DNA of 64,000 bases from DASPWV01 sp046726375 (GCA_046726375.1 JBKPAJ010000022.1:104162-168161), one strand, 5' to 3'. Counted from the first letter of the stretch, positions 16,278 through 24,403 are shown. Translations and numbers: made by a program. The notes: generated from the letters alone by a model not told the origin.

Positions 16278-17087
16278 TCAACTACCGTAACTGGCAGCGG
16301 CGGTGGTGGGACCCGGCGTCAGCCCGGTCTCTTCCCCTTCGGCGGCCAGGGTCAGAATCCGGCATCCCTGCGCGGTCACGACAACGGTATGTTCAAAATG
16401 CGCAGACAAGCTGCCGTCCTTCGTCACCGCCGTCCAGCCGTCGCCGAGCACCTTCACCGCCGGTTTGCCCGCATTGACCATCGGCTCAATCGCGAGCACC
16501 ATGCCTTCCGCCAATCGCGGTCCGCGTCCAGGCGGACCGTAATTCGGAATCTGCGGCTCCTCGTGCAGCTTGGCGCCAATGCCATGTCCCACGAATTCAC
16601 GCACCACCGAGAATCCGTGCGCCTCGACGTGCTGCTGCACCGCGGCGCCGATGTCGGACACGCGGGCACCGGCGCGCACCGCCGCCAGCGCGCGATACAA
16701 CGACTCCTCGGTCACCTTCAACAGGTTTGCCGCTGCCGGGCTGATGACGCCAACCGGCACGGTCACGGCCGAATCGCCGAAAAAGCCGTCCATCTTCGCG
16801 CCCATGTCGATCGAGATCACGTCTCCATCGACCAGCTGACGCGACGAGGGGATGCCGTGCACCACCTGCTCGTTGATCGACGCGCAAATCGTCGCGGGAT
16901 AGCCGTGATATCCCTTGAACGCCGGCTCCGCGCCCGCCTCCTGCAGCCGCCGTTCGGCGACGGCATCGAGCTCCGCCGTGGTCACGCCGGAGCGTACCAG
17001 CGCCTTCAATTCCGCCAGCACGCGCGCGACCAGCGCGTTGACTCGCGCGAGCCGTTCGATCTCTCCCGCAGAACGGCACACAATCAC
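16278..17087 (-). CDS. map: Type I methionine aminopeptidase
   Basis: 269 residues from the GTG at 17087, which overlaps the adk stop (GTGA). The longer open frame runs into adk and is not used. It removes the initiator methionine. The metal ligands are in place: IDMGAK (Asp), GDSAVTV (Asp), GHGIGAKLHE (His), AIEPMV (Glu) and HFEHTVVV (Glu). The last 20 residues (EGEETGLTPGPTTAAASYGS) extend past the usual end and are encoded by DNA resembling a dispersed GGACCCGGCGTCAGCCCGGT-like repeat. Placed secY-adk-map-infA, as in many bacteria. Confidence 0.96.
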   Translation of the reverse strand: MIVCRSAGEIERLARVNALVARVLAELKALVRSGVTTAELDAVAERRLQEAGAEPAFKGYHGYPATICASINEQVVHGIPSSRQLVDGDVISIDMGAKMDGFFGDSAVTVPVGVISPAAANLLKVTEESLYRALAAVRAGARVSDIGAAVQQHVEAHGFSVVREFVGHGIGAKLHEEPQIPNYGPPGRGPRLAEGMVLAIEPMVNAGKPAVKVLGDGWTAVTKDGSLSAHFEHTVVVTAQGCRILTLAAEGEETGLTPGPTTAAASYGS

Positions 17088-17788
17088 GCGGTCGACCCCG
17101 GGCGCGTTGCATCGCCGCCCGAACCCCTTGTCGGCCGGCCCAGGGCCGACGCGACCGCGTCGACGAGCGACTCGCGCACGCGCTCCGGCGGCTGCGCGCC
17201 GTTGACCACGCGATACGTCGGACGCGCGTGATAATGCGTGATCATCGGCTGCGTCTCGCGCCAGTACACCTTCAGGCGATCGCGCACCACCGCTTCGCTG
17301 TCGTCCGACCGCGCGACCAGCTCGCCGCCGCACGTTTCGCAGCGCGCGACGTGCGCGGGATCGTCGTTGAACGCCGAAACCGTCCGGCCGCAGCTGACGC
17401 AAATTCGCCGGTTTCGAACCCGCCGCACGAGCTCATCGTCCGACACTTCGATTTCCACCACGATGAGCGGCCCGCGCCCTTCGAGCATCCGGTCGAGCGC
17501 GTCCGCCTGCGAAACGGTGCGCGGGAATCCATCAAGCACGAACCCTCGCATCGTATCGGGGCGCGACAGGCGATCGCGGACGATGCCGATAATCATGTCG
17601 TCGCTCACCAGCTTCCCGCTATTCAGCTGCGCGCTCACCTGCTGACCGAGCGGCGTGCCTTCGTGCACAGCCTCGCGAAGGATGTCGCCGGTCGAGATCT
17701 TCGGAATGCCGTGATCCAGCGCGAAGCGCTCGGCCTGCGTCCCTTTGCCCGCGCCCGGCGGGCCGATCACGACGAGGTTCAACGCCAC
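17084..17788 (-). CDS. adk: Adenylate kinase with zinc-binding LID
   Basis: 234 residues from the GTG at 17788, giving the usual start VALNLVVIGPPGAGKGTQAE. An ATG at 17806 would overlap secY by 17 bases and is the alternative. It interconverts ATP plus AMP and two ADP. The P-loop is GPPGAGKGT. The LID carries two CxxC pairs (CVSC and CETC), giving the zinc-bound long form. The C-terminal 20 residues (GRPTRGSGGDATRPG) are a low-complexity tail. It overlaps map by 4 bases. Confidence 0.96.
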   Translation of the reverse strand: MALNLVVIGPPGAGKGTQAERFALDHGIPKISTGDILREAVHEGTPLGQQVSAQLNSGKLVSDDMIIGIVRDRLSRPDTMRGFVLDGFPRTVSQADALDRMLEGRGPLIVVEIEVSDDELVRRVRNRRICVSCGRTVSAFNDDPAHVARCETCGGELVARSDDSEAVVRDRLKVYWRETQPMITHYHARPTYRVVNGAQPPERVRESLVDAVASALGRPTRGSGGDATRPGSTA

Positions 17789-17789
17789 G

Positions 17790-19178
17790 TCACCCGCGCC
17801 GTCCACGGATCCGCGTCTTCTTCATGAAGCCGTCGTAGTGCCGCATGATCAGCTGCGACTCGACTTGGTTGACGGTATCCATCGCCACACCGACGACAAT
17901 CAGCAGCGACGTGCCACCGAAGTAAAACGGCACGCCCAGGCCCTGCGTAAACCACTGCGGCAAATTCGCTTCGAGCGTTTCGCCGATGAACGGTATCGGT
18001 GCGACCCGGAAACCGCTGATCAAGAACGTCGGCAGAATCGCCACCATGGCCAGATAGATGGCGCCGACCAGCGTCACACGCGCCAGAATCGTGTCGATGT
18101 ATTCGGCCGTTCGCTTGCCCGGCCGAATACCGGGGATGAAGCCGCCGTATTTGCGCATGTTCTCCGCCACGTCGTCCGGATTGAAGATGATCGCGGTGTA
18201 GAAGTACGCAAAGAAGATGATCCCGACTACGTACAGCAGGTTGTAAAGCGGCATGCCAATGCCAAGCTGCTGCACGATGCGATCGCCCCAACTGCCGGGT
18301 GTAAACGCCGGCGCAAACGTCGCCGGGAACGCCAGGATGGACGACGCGAAGATCACCGGGATGACGCCGCCGGTGTTCACCTTGAGTGGGATGTGCGTGC
18401 TGGTGCCGCCGTACTGACGACGTCCCACGACGCGCTTGGCGTATTGCACCGTAATTCGGCGATGCCCACGCTCGACGTAGATGATGGCGGCGACCACGCC
18501 GATCATGACCGCAACCAGAATCACCACCTGAAACAGGCTGATCTGCCCGGTCCGCATCATCTCGAGTGTCTGCAGAAACGCGCGCGGCAGGCCGACGACG
18601 ATTCCGGCATAGATGATGAGCGACATGCCATTGCCAATGCCGCGCTCGGTGATCTGTTCGCCGAGCCACATGATGAACATCGTGCCGGTGGTGAGCGTCA
18701 GCATGCAAAGCAAACGGAAGCCCCAACCCGGCTCGTAGACGAGCGGCAAGCCGCCCGCGATTTGCGTGTTGCGCTCGAGCCAGATGGCAATGCCGAGCGA
18801 CTGAACCGCCGCCAGCACCAGCGTCAGATAGCGCGTGTACTGCGTGATCTTCCGGCGTCCAAGCTCGCCCTCTTTCGAGAGCCGCTCGAGATACGGCCAC
18901 ACCACGGTCAGCAGCTGCAGAATGATCGAGGCGCTGATGTAGGGCATCACGCCGAGCGCAAAGATCTGAATCCGCGAGAGGCTGCCTCCCGTGAACATGT
19001 CGTACAGACCAAACATCGTGCCCTGGAGCTGACGCGACAGCTCCGCCAGCGCCGCCGGATTGACACCCGGCGTCGGAATGTGACTTCCGATGCGGTATAC
19101 GGCGAGTAACCCGAGGGTGAACAGCACCCGGTTGCGCAGGTCCGAAACCGAGAAGAGATTTCTGATCGAGTCGATCAC
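17790..19178 (-). CDS. secY: Protein translocase channel subunit SecY
   Basis: 462 residues, slightly above the 430-450 norm, with ten hydrophobic segments. Conserved stretches include RVLFTLGLLAVYRIGSHIPTPG at the start, the GIGNGMSLIIYAGI helix, and QYAKRVVGRRQYGG in the large cytoplasmic loop that binds SecA and the ribosome. It has its normal position after rplO and before adk. Confidence 0.98.
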   Translation of the reverse strand: MIDSIRNLFSVSDLRNRVLFTLGLLAVYRIGSHIPTPGVNPAALAELSRQLQGTMFGLYDMFTGGSLSRIQIFALGVMPYISASIILQLLTVVWPYLERLSKEGELGRRKITQYTRYLTLVLAAVQSLGIAIWLERNTQIAGGLPLVYEPGWGFRLLCMLTLTTGTMFIMWLGEQITERGIGNGMSLIIYAGIVVGLPRAFLQTLEMMRTGQISLFQVVILVAVMIGVVAAIIYVERGHRRITVQYAKRVVGRRQYGGTSTHIPLKVNTGGVIPVIFASSILAFPATFAPAFTPGSWGDRIVQQLGIGMPLYNLLYVVGIIFFAYFYTAIIFNPDDVAENMRKYGGFIPGIRPGKRTAEYIDTILARVTLVGAIYLAMVAILPTFLISGFRVAPIPFIGETLEANLPQWFTQGLGVPFYFGGTSLLIVVGVAMDTVNQVESQLIMRHYDGFMKKTRIRGRRG

Positions 19179-19197
19179 GTTGCTGCCTCTGTTTCGA

Positions 19198-19334
19198 GGC
19201 CCGGGAGATGAGGAGATCAGGGATGAACTGGGAGATCGGAAGATCGGGAGAAGAATCTTCTGTTCTTTCCTCCCTGATCTCCCTGATCTCCCTGTTTCTT
19301 TTACTCCCTGGCCTCCGGCCCTCTCCCTGACCTC
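19198..19334 (-). repeat. Family J inverted array (GGGAGATCA-type units) after rplO
   Basis: Coding strand: rplO TAG followed directly by GAGGTCAGGGAGAGGG, with 9-nt units of CAGGGAGAT type. The other half of the gap holds the reverse, CTCCCTGATCTCCC type on the opposite strand. It is one of the longest gaps in the cluster. Confidence 0.85.
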
Positions 19335-19784
19335 CTAAATCGCCTCTGCCTTGCCGCCCGCCGCGGCCAACTTCTCCGCTGCTTTGCCGCTGAACTTGTG
19401 CGCCTGCACCGTCAACGCCTTGGTGATCTCGCCGCGGCCGAGCACCTTGATGGGCAGCCCCTTGCCGCCACGAATCAAGCCGGCCTCGCGCAGCGCCTCG
19501 GGCGAGACCGTCGCGCCCTTTTCGAACTGCGCCTCGAGCTGATCGAGGTTCACCACCGCGTATTCGGTGCGGAACATCTCGTTGTTGAAGCCGCGCTTCG
19601 GCACGCGGCGATGGAGCGGCATCTGACCGCCCTCAAAGCCACGCTTGTAGGAGTAGCCCGAACGCGACTGCGCGCCTTTGTTACCACGGCCCGCGGTTTT
19701 GCCATTGCCCGAGCCCGGTCCACGCCCCACGCGTTTACGTGACTGCTTCGACCCGGCCGCAGGTTTGAGATTACTCAGATCCAT
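19335..19784 (-). CDS. rplO: 50S ribosomal protein L15
   Basis: 149 residues, normal. The basic, Gly-rich N-terminal tail (KRVGRGPGSGNGKTAGRGNKG) reaches into 23S rRNA, and a globular C-terminal domain follows. It ends KLAAAGGKAEAI. Lies between rpmD and secY. Confidence 0.98.
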   Translation of the reverse strand: MDLSNLKPAAGSKQSRKRVGRGPGSGNGKTAGRGNKGAQSRSGYSYKRGFEGGQMPLHRRVPKRGFNNEMFRTEYAVVNLDQLEAQFEKGATVSPEALREAGLIRGGKGLPIKVLGRGEITKALTVQAHKFSGKAAEKLAAAGGKAEAI

Positions 19785-19802
19785 ATGCGTTTCTTCGCAG
19801 TG

Positions 19803-19871
19803 ACTTTCAGCTTTCGGCTGTCGGCTTTCGGCAAGTGCCTTTGCCGAGAGCTGACCGCTGATAGCTGATAG
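19803..19871 (-). repeat. Family B inverted array after rpmD
   Basis: Coding strand: rpmD TAG then CTATCAGCTATCAGCGGTCA, followed by reverse GCCGAAAGC/GAAAGCTGAA-type units. Confidence 0.9.
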
Positions 19872-20069
19872 CTACTCGCTGACCTCCACCAGGTGGCGGA
19901 CTTTGTCAATCATTCCGCGCGTCTCCGCCGTGTCGTTCAGTTCCACCGTGTGGCGGATCCGACGCAGGCCGAGACTCTGCACGACGCGGCCCTGCTTCTC
20001 ATTGAAGCCGATTGGGCTTCGGAGCAGGGTCACCTTCAACTTCTTGTCCGACCTCTTTTGCTTCGCCAT
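19872..20069 (-). CDS. rpmD: 50S ribosomal protein L30
   Basis: 65 residues from the ATG at 20069 (MAKQKRSDKKLKVTLLRSPI). An upstream in-frame start adds six residues and reaches into the repeat. The core GRVVQSLGLRRIRHTVEL is typical L30. It lies between rpsE and rplO. Confidence 0.96.
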   Translation of the reverse strand: MAKQKRSDKKLKVTLLRSPIGFNEKQGRVVQSLGLRRIRHTVELNDTAETRGMIDKVRHLVEVSE

Positions 20070-20080
20070 AACTACTCGAC

Positions 20081-20157
20081 AGCTCAAAGTTCAAAGTTCA
20101 AAGTTCAGAGTTAGTGATGAAGTTCTGAATTTTGAACTTTGAACTTTGAACTCGTAA
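20081..20157 (-). repeat. Family A inverted array after rpsE
   Basis: Coding strand: rpsE TAG then TTACGAGTTCAAAGTTCAAA, a spacer, and reverse TTTGAAC units. The TAG-TTAC junction is the same as after rpsM. Confidence 0.9.
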
Positions 20158-20718
20158 CTACTGCGCGACCGGCTCCTCGGTCGTCTTTACTTGCCGCTCA
20201 CGGCCGGTCGCGTAGATTTCTTCTGCATCTTTCCCGCGCAGGCGTGCGACGCGATTCGGATCGCGCAGCATCTGCAGCGCGGTGAACGCCGCGCGCACCA
20301 CGTTGTGCGCGTTCGCGCTGCCAAGCGATTTGGTCAACACGTTCGTGACACCGGCGGATTCGACGACCGCGCGCACGGCGCCACCCGCGATGATGCCGGT
20401 GCCGTCCGGCGCAGGCTTCAGCAGCACGCGCCCCGAACCGAAGTTGCCAGTCACCGGATGCGGAATCGTCGAACCCTTCAACGGCACGCGAATCAGGTTC
20501 TTCTTCGCCGCCTCGATGCCCTTCTTGATTGCCGACGGGACTTCCTTCGCTTTACCGACGCCGTAGCCCACTACGCCATGACCGTCGCCGACCACCACCA
20601 GTGCACTGAAGCTCAGGTTCTTGCCGCCCTTGACAACCTTCGTGACCCGGTTGATGGACACCACCGTGTCTTTGATCTCGAGTTGTGACGCGTCGATCTT
20701 CTCGCGAGTGCGAATCAT
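20158..20718 (-). CDS. rpsE: 30S ribosomal protein S5
   Basis: 186 residues. The N-terminal double-stranded-RNA-binding domain (VVSINRVTKVVKGGKNLSFS, GYGVGKAKEVPSAIKKG) is followed by the C-terminal S5 domain (GGAVRAVVESAGVTNVLTKS). S5 lines the mRNA entry site and affects decoding fidelity. A short Thr/Glu tail ends the protein. Confidence 0.98.
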   Translation of the reverse strand: MIRTREKIDASQLEIKDTVVSINRVTKVVKGGKNLSFSALVVVGDGHGVVGYGVGKAKEVPSAIKKGIEAAKKNLIRVPLKGSTIPHPVTGNFGSGRVLLKPAPDGTGIIAGGAVRAVVESAGVTNVLTKSLGSANAHNVVRAAFTALQMLRDPNRVARLRGKDAEEIYATGRERQVKTTEEPVAQ

Positions 20719-20746
20719 CTCGTTCTTCTCCGAGGCCCCGCGGCCC

Positions 20747-20784
20747 CCGTGCTGCGGTACTTCTGCGCTTCCGTGCTGGCGCGC
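20747..20784 (-). repeat. Family I short array (GCACGGAAG units) after rplR
   Basis: Coding strand: rplR TAG then GCGCGCCAGCACGGAAGCGC, followed by AGAAGTACCGCAGCACGG. Degenerate 9-10 nt units without a clear reverse arm. Confidence 0.6.
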
Positions 20785-21159
20785 CTAGAACTCCAGGCCG
20801 GCGTGCCGCGCGGCTTCGGCGACGGCGCGCACGCGCCCGTGATAGAGGAACCCGTTGCGATCGAACACGACGCGGCTGATGCCCTTTTCCTTGAGCCGCT
20901 CGGCAATCGTGCGGCCGACGAGCTCGGCACCCTTGCGATTGCCGCTGCGAATGTCGCCGCTGAGCTTGCCCTTGACGGCCGGTTCGATGCTCGACGCGGA
21001 CGCGAGCGTGGCGCCGGCGAGATCGTCAATCACCTGCACGTAGATATGCGACACGCTGCGAAACACCGTGAGCCGCGGACGCTCGGACGTCCCCCGCATC
21101 CGCTTGCGGATGCGGAACTTGATTCGATCGCGGCGGTCTTCCTTCGTCTTGATCTGCAT
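20785..21159 (-). CDS. rplR: 50S ribosomal protein L18
   Basis: 124 residues, normal. It starts MQIKTKEDRRDRIKFRIRKR, with the 5S rRNA-binding core (RPRLTVFRSVSHIYVQVIDD) and the ending FDRNGFLYHGRVRAVAEAAR. It sits in the central protuberance with L5 and 5S rRNA. Confidence 0.98.
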   Translation of the reverse strand: MQIKTKEDRRDRIKFRIRKRMRGTSERPRLTVFRSVSHIYVQVIDDLAGATLASASSIEPAVKGKLSGDIRSGNRKGAELVGRTIAERLKEKGISRVVFDRNGFLYHGRVRAVAEAARHAGLEF

Positions 21160-21160
21160 A

Positions 21161-21255
21161 GATCACCAAATCACCAAATCACCAAATCCCGATATCCCGA
21201 AATCTCCAAATCGGCTCCAAATCTCGAGATCACCAAATCTCCAAATTCACGCTCA
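21161..21255 (-). repeat. Family D inverted array (GGAGATTT units) after rplF
   Basis: Coding strand: rplF TGA then GCGTGAATTTGGAGATTTGG and further units. The far half has the GATTTGGTGATTTGGTGAT form, which is mostly direct here, so this copy is only partly inverted. The GTGAATTTGGAGA lead recurs at 33.8 and 45.7 kb. Confidence 0.85.
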
Positions 21256-21792
21256 TCACGCCCCCGTTTTGCCAGCCTTCTTCTTCAACGTCTCACCCGT
21301 GTAACGCACACCCTTCTGTTGATACGGGTCCGGCTTGCGCAGGCGTCGCAGATTCGCCGCGACCTGGCCGACCAGCTGACGATCGACCCCGGTCACGGTG
21401 AGGTGCGTCTGTTTGTCAATCGCGATGTCGATACCCTGCGGCACGTCAAACACGATCGGATGCGAGTAGCCGAGCGACAGCACCACGTGCTTGCCCTTGA
21501 CCTCGGCGCGGTAGCCGACGCCGACGATGTCGAGCTCCTTCTTCCAGCCGGTGGTCACGCCCTGCACGGCGTTGTTGACCAGGCTGCGCGCCAGGCCATG
21601 AAACTTGTTCAGCTCACGCGCCTCGCTGTCCTTCCTGGTCACGAGGCTGCCATCTTCGACGGCGGCGCTCACACCTGGCGGCAGCGGCTGACGCAGCTGT
21701 CCCTTCGGCCCCTTCACGTCGACGACGTTGCCGTCGACTTTGATGGTGACCCCCGTGGGAATTGCGATCGGTTTCTTGCCAATTCGAGACAT
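21256..21792 (-). CDS. rplF: 50S ribosomal protein L6
   Basis: 178 residues from the ATG at 21792 (MSRIGKKPIAIPTGVTIKVD). The in-frame ATG two codons earlier is less likely. Two L6 repeats are present, and the C-terminal GVRYTGETLKKKAGKTGA is typical. It binds near the sarcin-ricin loop where EF-G docks. Confidence 0.98.
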   Translation of the reverse strand: MSRIGKKPIAIPTGVTIKVDGNVVDVKGPKGQLRQPLPPGVSAAVEDGSLVTRKDSEARELNKFHGLARSLVNNAVQGVTTGWKKELDIVGVGYRAEVKGKHVVLSLGYSHPIVFDVPQGIDIAIDKQTHLTVTGVDRQLVGQVAANLRRLRKPDPYQQKGVRYTGETLKKKAGKTGA

Positions 21793-21800
21793 GATCAATT

Positions 21801-21885
21801 CCTGCCGGCCGGGCTCAAGCCCGGCCCCGCGACCGCCGCTGTCAGTTGCCAGTTTCGGTGGCGGGGCTCGGCTTTAGCCGAGCCT
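21801..21885 (-). repeat. Family H: two perfect 9-bp palindromes with 2-base loops after rpsH
   Basis: The first, at 21865-21884, reads GGCTCGGCTTTAGCCGAGCC and directly follows the rpsH TAA. The second, at 21807-21826, reads GGCCGGGCTCAAGCCCGGCC. Both have nine perfect base pairs around two bases. No U-run follows. Confidence 0.9.
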
Positions 21886-22299
21886 TTACCAGACATTACA
21901 AAGGATCTCCCCACCAACACCGGCCCTCTGTGCCGCGCGGCCGGTCATCACCCCGCGCGAGGTCGTGAGGATGTTCACACCGAGTCCACCGAGCACCGGC
22001 GGCACTTCGTTGCGGCTCGCGTATACACGGCGACCGGGTCGGCTCACGCGCTCGAGCCCGCTGATGACGCGCTCGCCGCCGGGCCCGTACTTCAACTGCA
22101 GGCGAATCACCTGGCGCGACGCCTTCCCGGGCCGGTCGGCGGTTTCGTCCACCAGTTTGTAGCCGGCGATGTAGCCCTCGTCCTGCATGATGCGCGCGAT
22201 CTCGACCTTCAACTTCGACGCCGGAAGGTCCACGCGCGTGTGACGCGAACCCACGGCGTTGCGAATCCTGGTGAGCATGTCGGCAATCGGATCTGTCAT
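21886..22299 (-). CDS. rpsH: 30S ribosomal protein S8
   Basis: 137 residues. It starts MTDPIADMLTRIRNAVGSRH and ends in the conserved TSRGVMTGRAAQRAGVGGEI region. It is a central-domain 16S rRNA binder and, in some bacteria, the translational repressor of the spc operon. No known S8 target motif was identified here. Confidence 0.98.
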   Translation of the reverse strand: MTDPIADMLTRIRNAVGSRHTRVDLPASKLKVEIARIMQDEGYIAGYKLVDETADRPGKASRQVIRLQLKYGPGGERVISGLERVSRPGRRVYASRNEVPPVLGGLGVNILTTSRGVMTGRAAQRAGVGGEILCNVW

Positions 22300-22310
22300 A
22301 ACCTTCTTCT

Positions 22311-22439
22311 CTTAGCTCTCAGCTTCGGCTCTCAGCTTCCGGCGCTCAATTCGTCGAATCCGGGAACCCGAACTTCAGAACTTCAAAACCCGGAACTCCG
22401 GAACCCTGGAACCTCGGGACTTCGCAACCCCGGAACCTC
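22311..22439 (-). repeat. Family E array (CCGGAAC units) after rpsN, with a short family B stretch
   Basis: Coding strand: rpsN TAA then GAGGTTCCGGGGTTGCG and more GTTCCGGGTT-type units, ending near the rpsH start with AGCCGAGAGCTGAGAGC, a partial family B sequence. Two families share one gap. Confidence 0.75.
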
Positions 22440-22625
22440 TTACCAGCTGCTCTTGGTGACGCCTGCGACGTCGCCCTTCAGCGCCAGCTCGCGGAAACAC
22501 AGTCGGCACAGCGCGAATTTACGGAGGAACGCACGCGGCCGGCCGCAGCGGCGGCAGCGGTTGCGGTGACGCACCTTGTACTTAAGAGCCTTTTTTTCTC
22601 TAGCGACTTTTGCGGTCGTAGCCAT
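22440..22625 (-). CDS. rpsN: 30S ribosomal protein S14, zinc form
   Basis: 61 residues, the short zinc-binding S14 type. Ligands Cys 24, Cys 27, Cys 40 and Cys 43 lie within NRCRRCGRPRAFLRKFALCR. With S4 and L36 this shows zinc-form ribosomal proteins throughout the cluster. Confidence 0.98.
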   Translation of the reverse strand: MATTAKVAREKKALKYKVRHRNRCRRCGRPRAFLRKFALCRLCFRELALKGDVAGVTKSSW

Positions 22626-22639
22626 GCGTATCCTTCGCT

Positions 22640-22713
22640 GTCAGTTCAAAATTCAAAGTTCAAAGTTGAAGTTGCGAAGTTCTCAATTTTGAACTTTGAA
22701 CTTTGTAACTTCC
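22640..22713 (-). repeat. Family A inverted array after rplE
   Basis: Coding strand: rplE TAG, four bases (GGAA), then GTTACAAAGTTCAAAGTTCA, a spacer, and the reverse arm TTTGAAC/TTTGAATTTTG. Confidence 0.9.
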
Positions 22714-23340
22714 CTAACTCTGCCTAAATGGCATACCCAGGAATTGCAAAAGCTTCCGGGCTTCCTCATCCGTCTTCGCCGTGGTTACGACGTTCACGTT
22801 CATGCCGCGCGCTTTGTCCACCTTGAGGTAATCGATCTCGAGGAAGATCAGCTGATCGCGCAGGCCGAGCGTGAAGTTGCCGCGACCGTCGAAGCCCTTG
22901 GGCGACACACCGCGGAAGTCGCGGACGCGCGGAAGGCTGATGTTCATCAGACGATCGAGGAACTCGTACATCCGATCGCCGCGCAGCGTCACCATGGCGC
23001 CGATCGGCATCCCCTGCCGTACCTTGAACTGCGCGATCGATTTCTTCGCGCGGCGCACGGCAGCCTTCTGACCGGTGATGCGCGAGAGCTCGTCGGCGCC
23101 CGTGTCGATCACCTTCGCGTTCTGAGTCGCTTCGCCCAATCCCATGTTGACCACGACCTTGGCGATCTTCGGGACGGCGTTGACGTTCTTGTAGCCGAAC
23201 TCCTTCTTGAGCGCGGGCACAACGTCCTTCACATAGCGTTCGCGTAAGCGCGCGGGGCCTGCTGAGCGCTGCGCTTTGGCCGCTTTCGCCGGAGCCGCGG
23301 CTTCAGCTTGTTCCGTTTTGGGTCTCTTCGCCTTCGCCAT
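22714..23340 (-). CDS. rplE: 50S ribosomal protein L5 with N-terminal extension
   Basis: 208 residues, about 28 longer than usual. The Lys/Ala-rich head (MAKAKRPKTEQAEAAAPAKA) precedes the canonical start RLRERYVKDVVPALKKEFGY. The core VVNMGLGEA and the FRGVSPKGFDGRGNFTLGL loop are conserved. It binds 5S rRNA and P-site tRNA. The ATG shares a base with the end of rplX. Confidence 0.98.
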   Translation of the reverse strand: MAKAKRPKTEQAEAAAPAKAAKAQRSAGPARLRERYVKDVVPALKKEFGYKNVNAVPKIAKVVVNMGLGEATQNAKVIDTGADELSRITGQKAAVRRAKKSIAQFKVRQGMPIGAMVTLRGDRMYEFLDRLMNISLPRVRDFRGVSPKGFDGRGNFTLGLRDQLIFLEIDYLKVDKARGMNVNVVTTAKTDEEARKLLQFLGMPFRQS

Positions 23341-23672
23341 TATTTGTCCAGCACCGTGCCGCTCTTGCGGCTCATTCGAACACGCCGGTTGTCGGTCAGC
23401 GTTTTGCTGCCAATACGCGTCGGTTCGTTCGTATCGGGATCCAGCAGCATGACATTGGACGCGTGAATCGACGCCTCGCGCTCCACGATCCCGCCCTTGA
23501 TGTTCTTCTGTGGGTTGGGACGCGTGTGCCGCTTGATCATGTTCACGCCTTCGACGATCAGGCGGTTGCTGTCCGCGATCACGCGCAGCACGCGTCCGCG
23601 CTTGCCGCGATCCTTGCCGGTCCGCACGATGACCGTGTCGTTCTTGCGAATCGGAGTCTGCAGTCTTGCCAT
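23340..23672 (-). CDS. rplX: 50S ribosomal protein L24
   Basis: 110 residues. The KOW motif (KNDTVIVRTGKDRGKRGRVL) is near the N-terminus, then VEGVNMIKRHTRPNPQKNI. An early assembly protein near the tunnel exit. Overlaps rplE by one base and starts 2 bases after rplN. Confidence 0.98.
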   Translation of the reverse strand: MARLQTPIRKNDTVIVRTGKDRGKRGRVLRVIADSNRLIVEGVNMIKRHTRPNPQKNIKGGIVEREASIHASNVMLLDPDTNEPTRIGSKTLTDNRRVRMSRKSGTVLDK

Positions 23673-23674
23673 CG

Positions 23675-24043
23675 CTACAGCACCTCTGGCGCGAGCGAGA
23701 TGATCTTCATGAACTTGCGCTCGCGCAGCTCGCGCGCCACCGGCCCGAACACACGGGTTCCGATCGGCTCGCCCTGATCATTGATGAGCACCACCGCATT
23801 GCGGTCGAAGCGGATATAGCTGCCGTCCTTGCGCCGCTGCTCTTTGCGCACGCGCACGACCACCGCCTTGACCACCTGGCCCTTCTTGATGTTCGACTCG
23901 GGCGCCGCTTCCTTCACGTTGGCGGTGATGATGTCGCCGAGGCGCGCATACCGACCCGTGGAGCCGCCGAGCGGATTGATCATCGACACTCGGCGCGCGC
24001 CGGAGTTGTCGGCGACGTCGAGGATCGATCGCATCTGAATCAT
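23675..24043 (-). CDS. rplN: 50S ribosomal protein L14
   Basis: 122 residues, exactly the usual length. It begins MIQMRSILDVADNSGARRVS, contains the KGQVVKAVVVRVRKE strand, and ends ERKFMKIISLAPEVL. It contacts 16S rRNA across the subunit interface. Confidence 0.98.
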   Translation of the reverse strand: MIQMRSILDVADNSGARRVSMINPLGGSTGRYARLGDIITANVKEAAPESNIKKGQVVKAVVVRVRKEQRRKDGSYIRFDRNAVVLINDQGEPIGTRVFGPVARELRERKFMKIISLAPEVL

Positions 24044-24057
24044 TGCTGTTCTCCCGA

Positions 24058-24146
24058 AACTATCAGCGCTCAGCTTTCAGCGATCGGCTTTCAGCTAGCT
24101 GTCAGCCTCTGAATGCCTTTGCTGATAGCAGACAGCTGATAGCTGT
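24058..24146 (-). repeat. Family B inverted array after rpsQ
   Basis: Coding strand: rpsQ TAG then ACAGCTATCAGCTGTCTGCT, continuing into a spacer and reverse GCTGACAGCTAGCTGAAAGC-type units. Confidence 0.9.
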
Positions 24147-24401
24147 CTATACCTGCGGCGCGCGTTCGATCACCCGCGTGACCGCCCAGCGCTTGCGGCG
24201 GCTCATGGGACGCGTTTCCGCAATGGCTACCTTGTCGCCCACTTTCGCTTCGTCGTTCTCGTTATGCGCCAGAAACTTCGACGTGCGCTTCTGAAATTTG
24301 CCGTAGAGCTCGTGCTGCACCCTGCGCTCGACGGCCACGACCACGCTCTTCTGCATGCGGTCGCTGACGACCACGCCCTGCAGTTCCGCTTTCGTGCTCA
24401 T
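24147..24401 (-). CDS. rpsQ: 30S ribosomal protein S17
   Basis: 84 residues. OB-fold core beginning LQGVVVSDRMQKSVVVAVER, with HNENDEAKVGDKVAIAETRP. Primary 16S rRNA binder. Follows rpmC with a 2-base gap. Confidence 0.98.
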   Translation of the reverse strand: MSTKAELQGVVVSDRMQKSVVVAVERRVQHELYGKFQKRTSKFLAHNENDEAKVGDKVAIAETRPMSRRKRWAVTRVIERAPQV

Positions 24402-24403
24402 GA

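Noticed and set aside
20749..22569. A 606-codon open frame on the plus strand across rplR-rpsN
   Set aside because: It is antisense to four conserved ribosomal genes and reads through repeat DNA (visible as HRSPNHQITKSRYPE-like sequence). High GC gives long shadow frames here.
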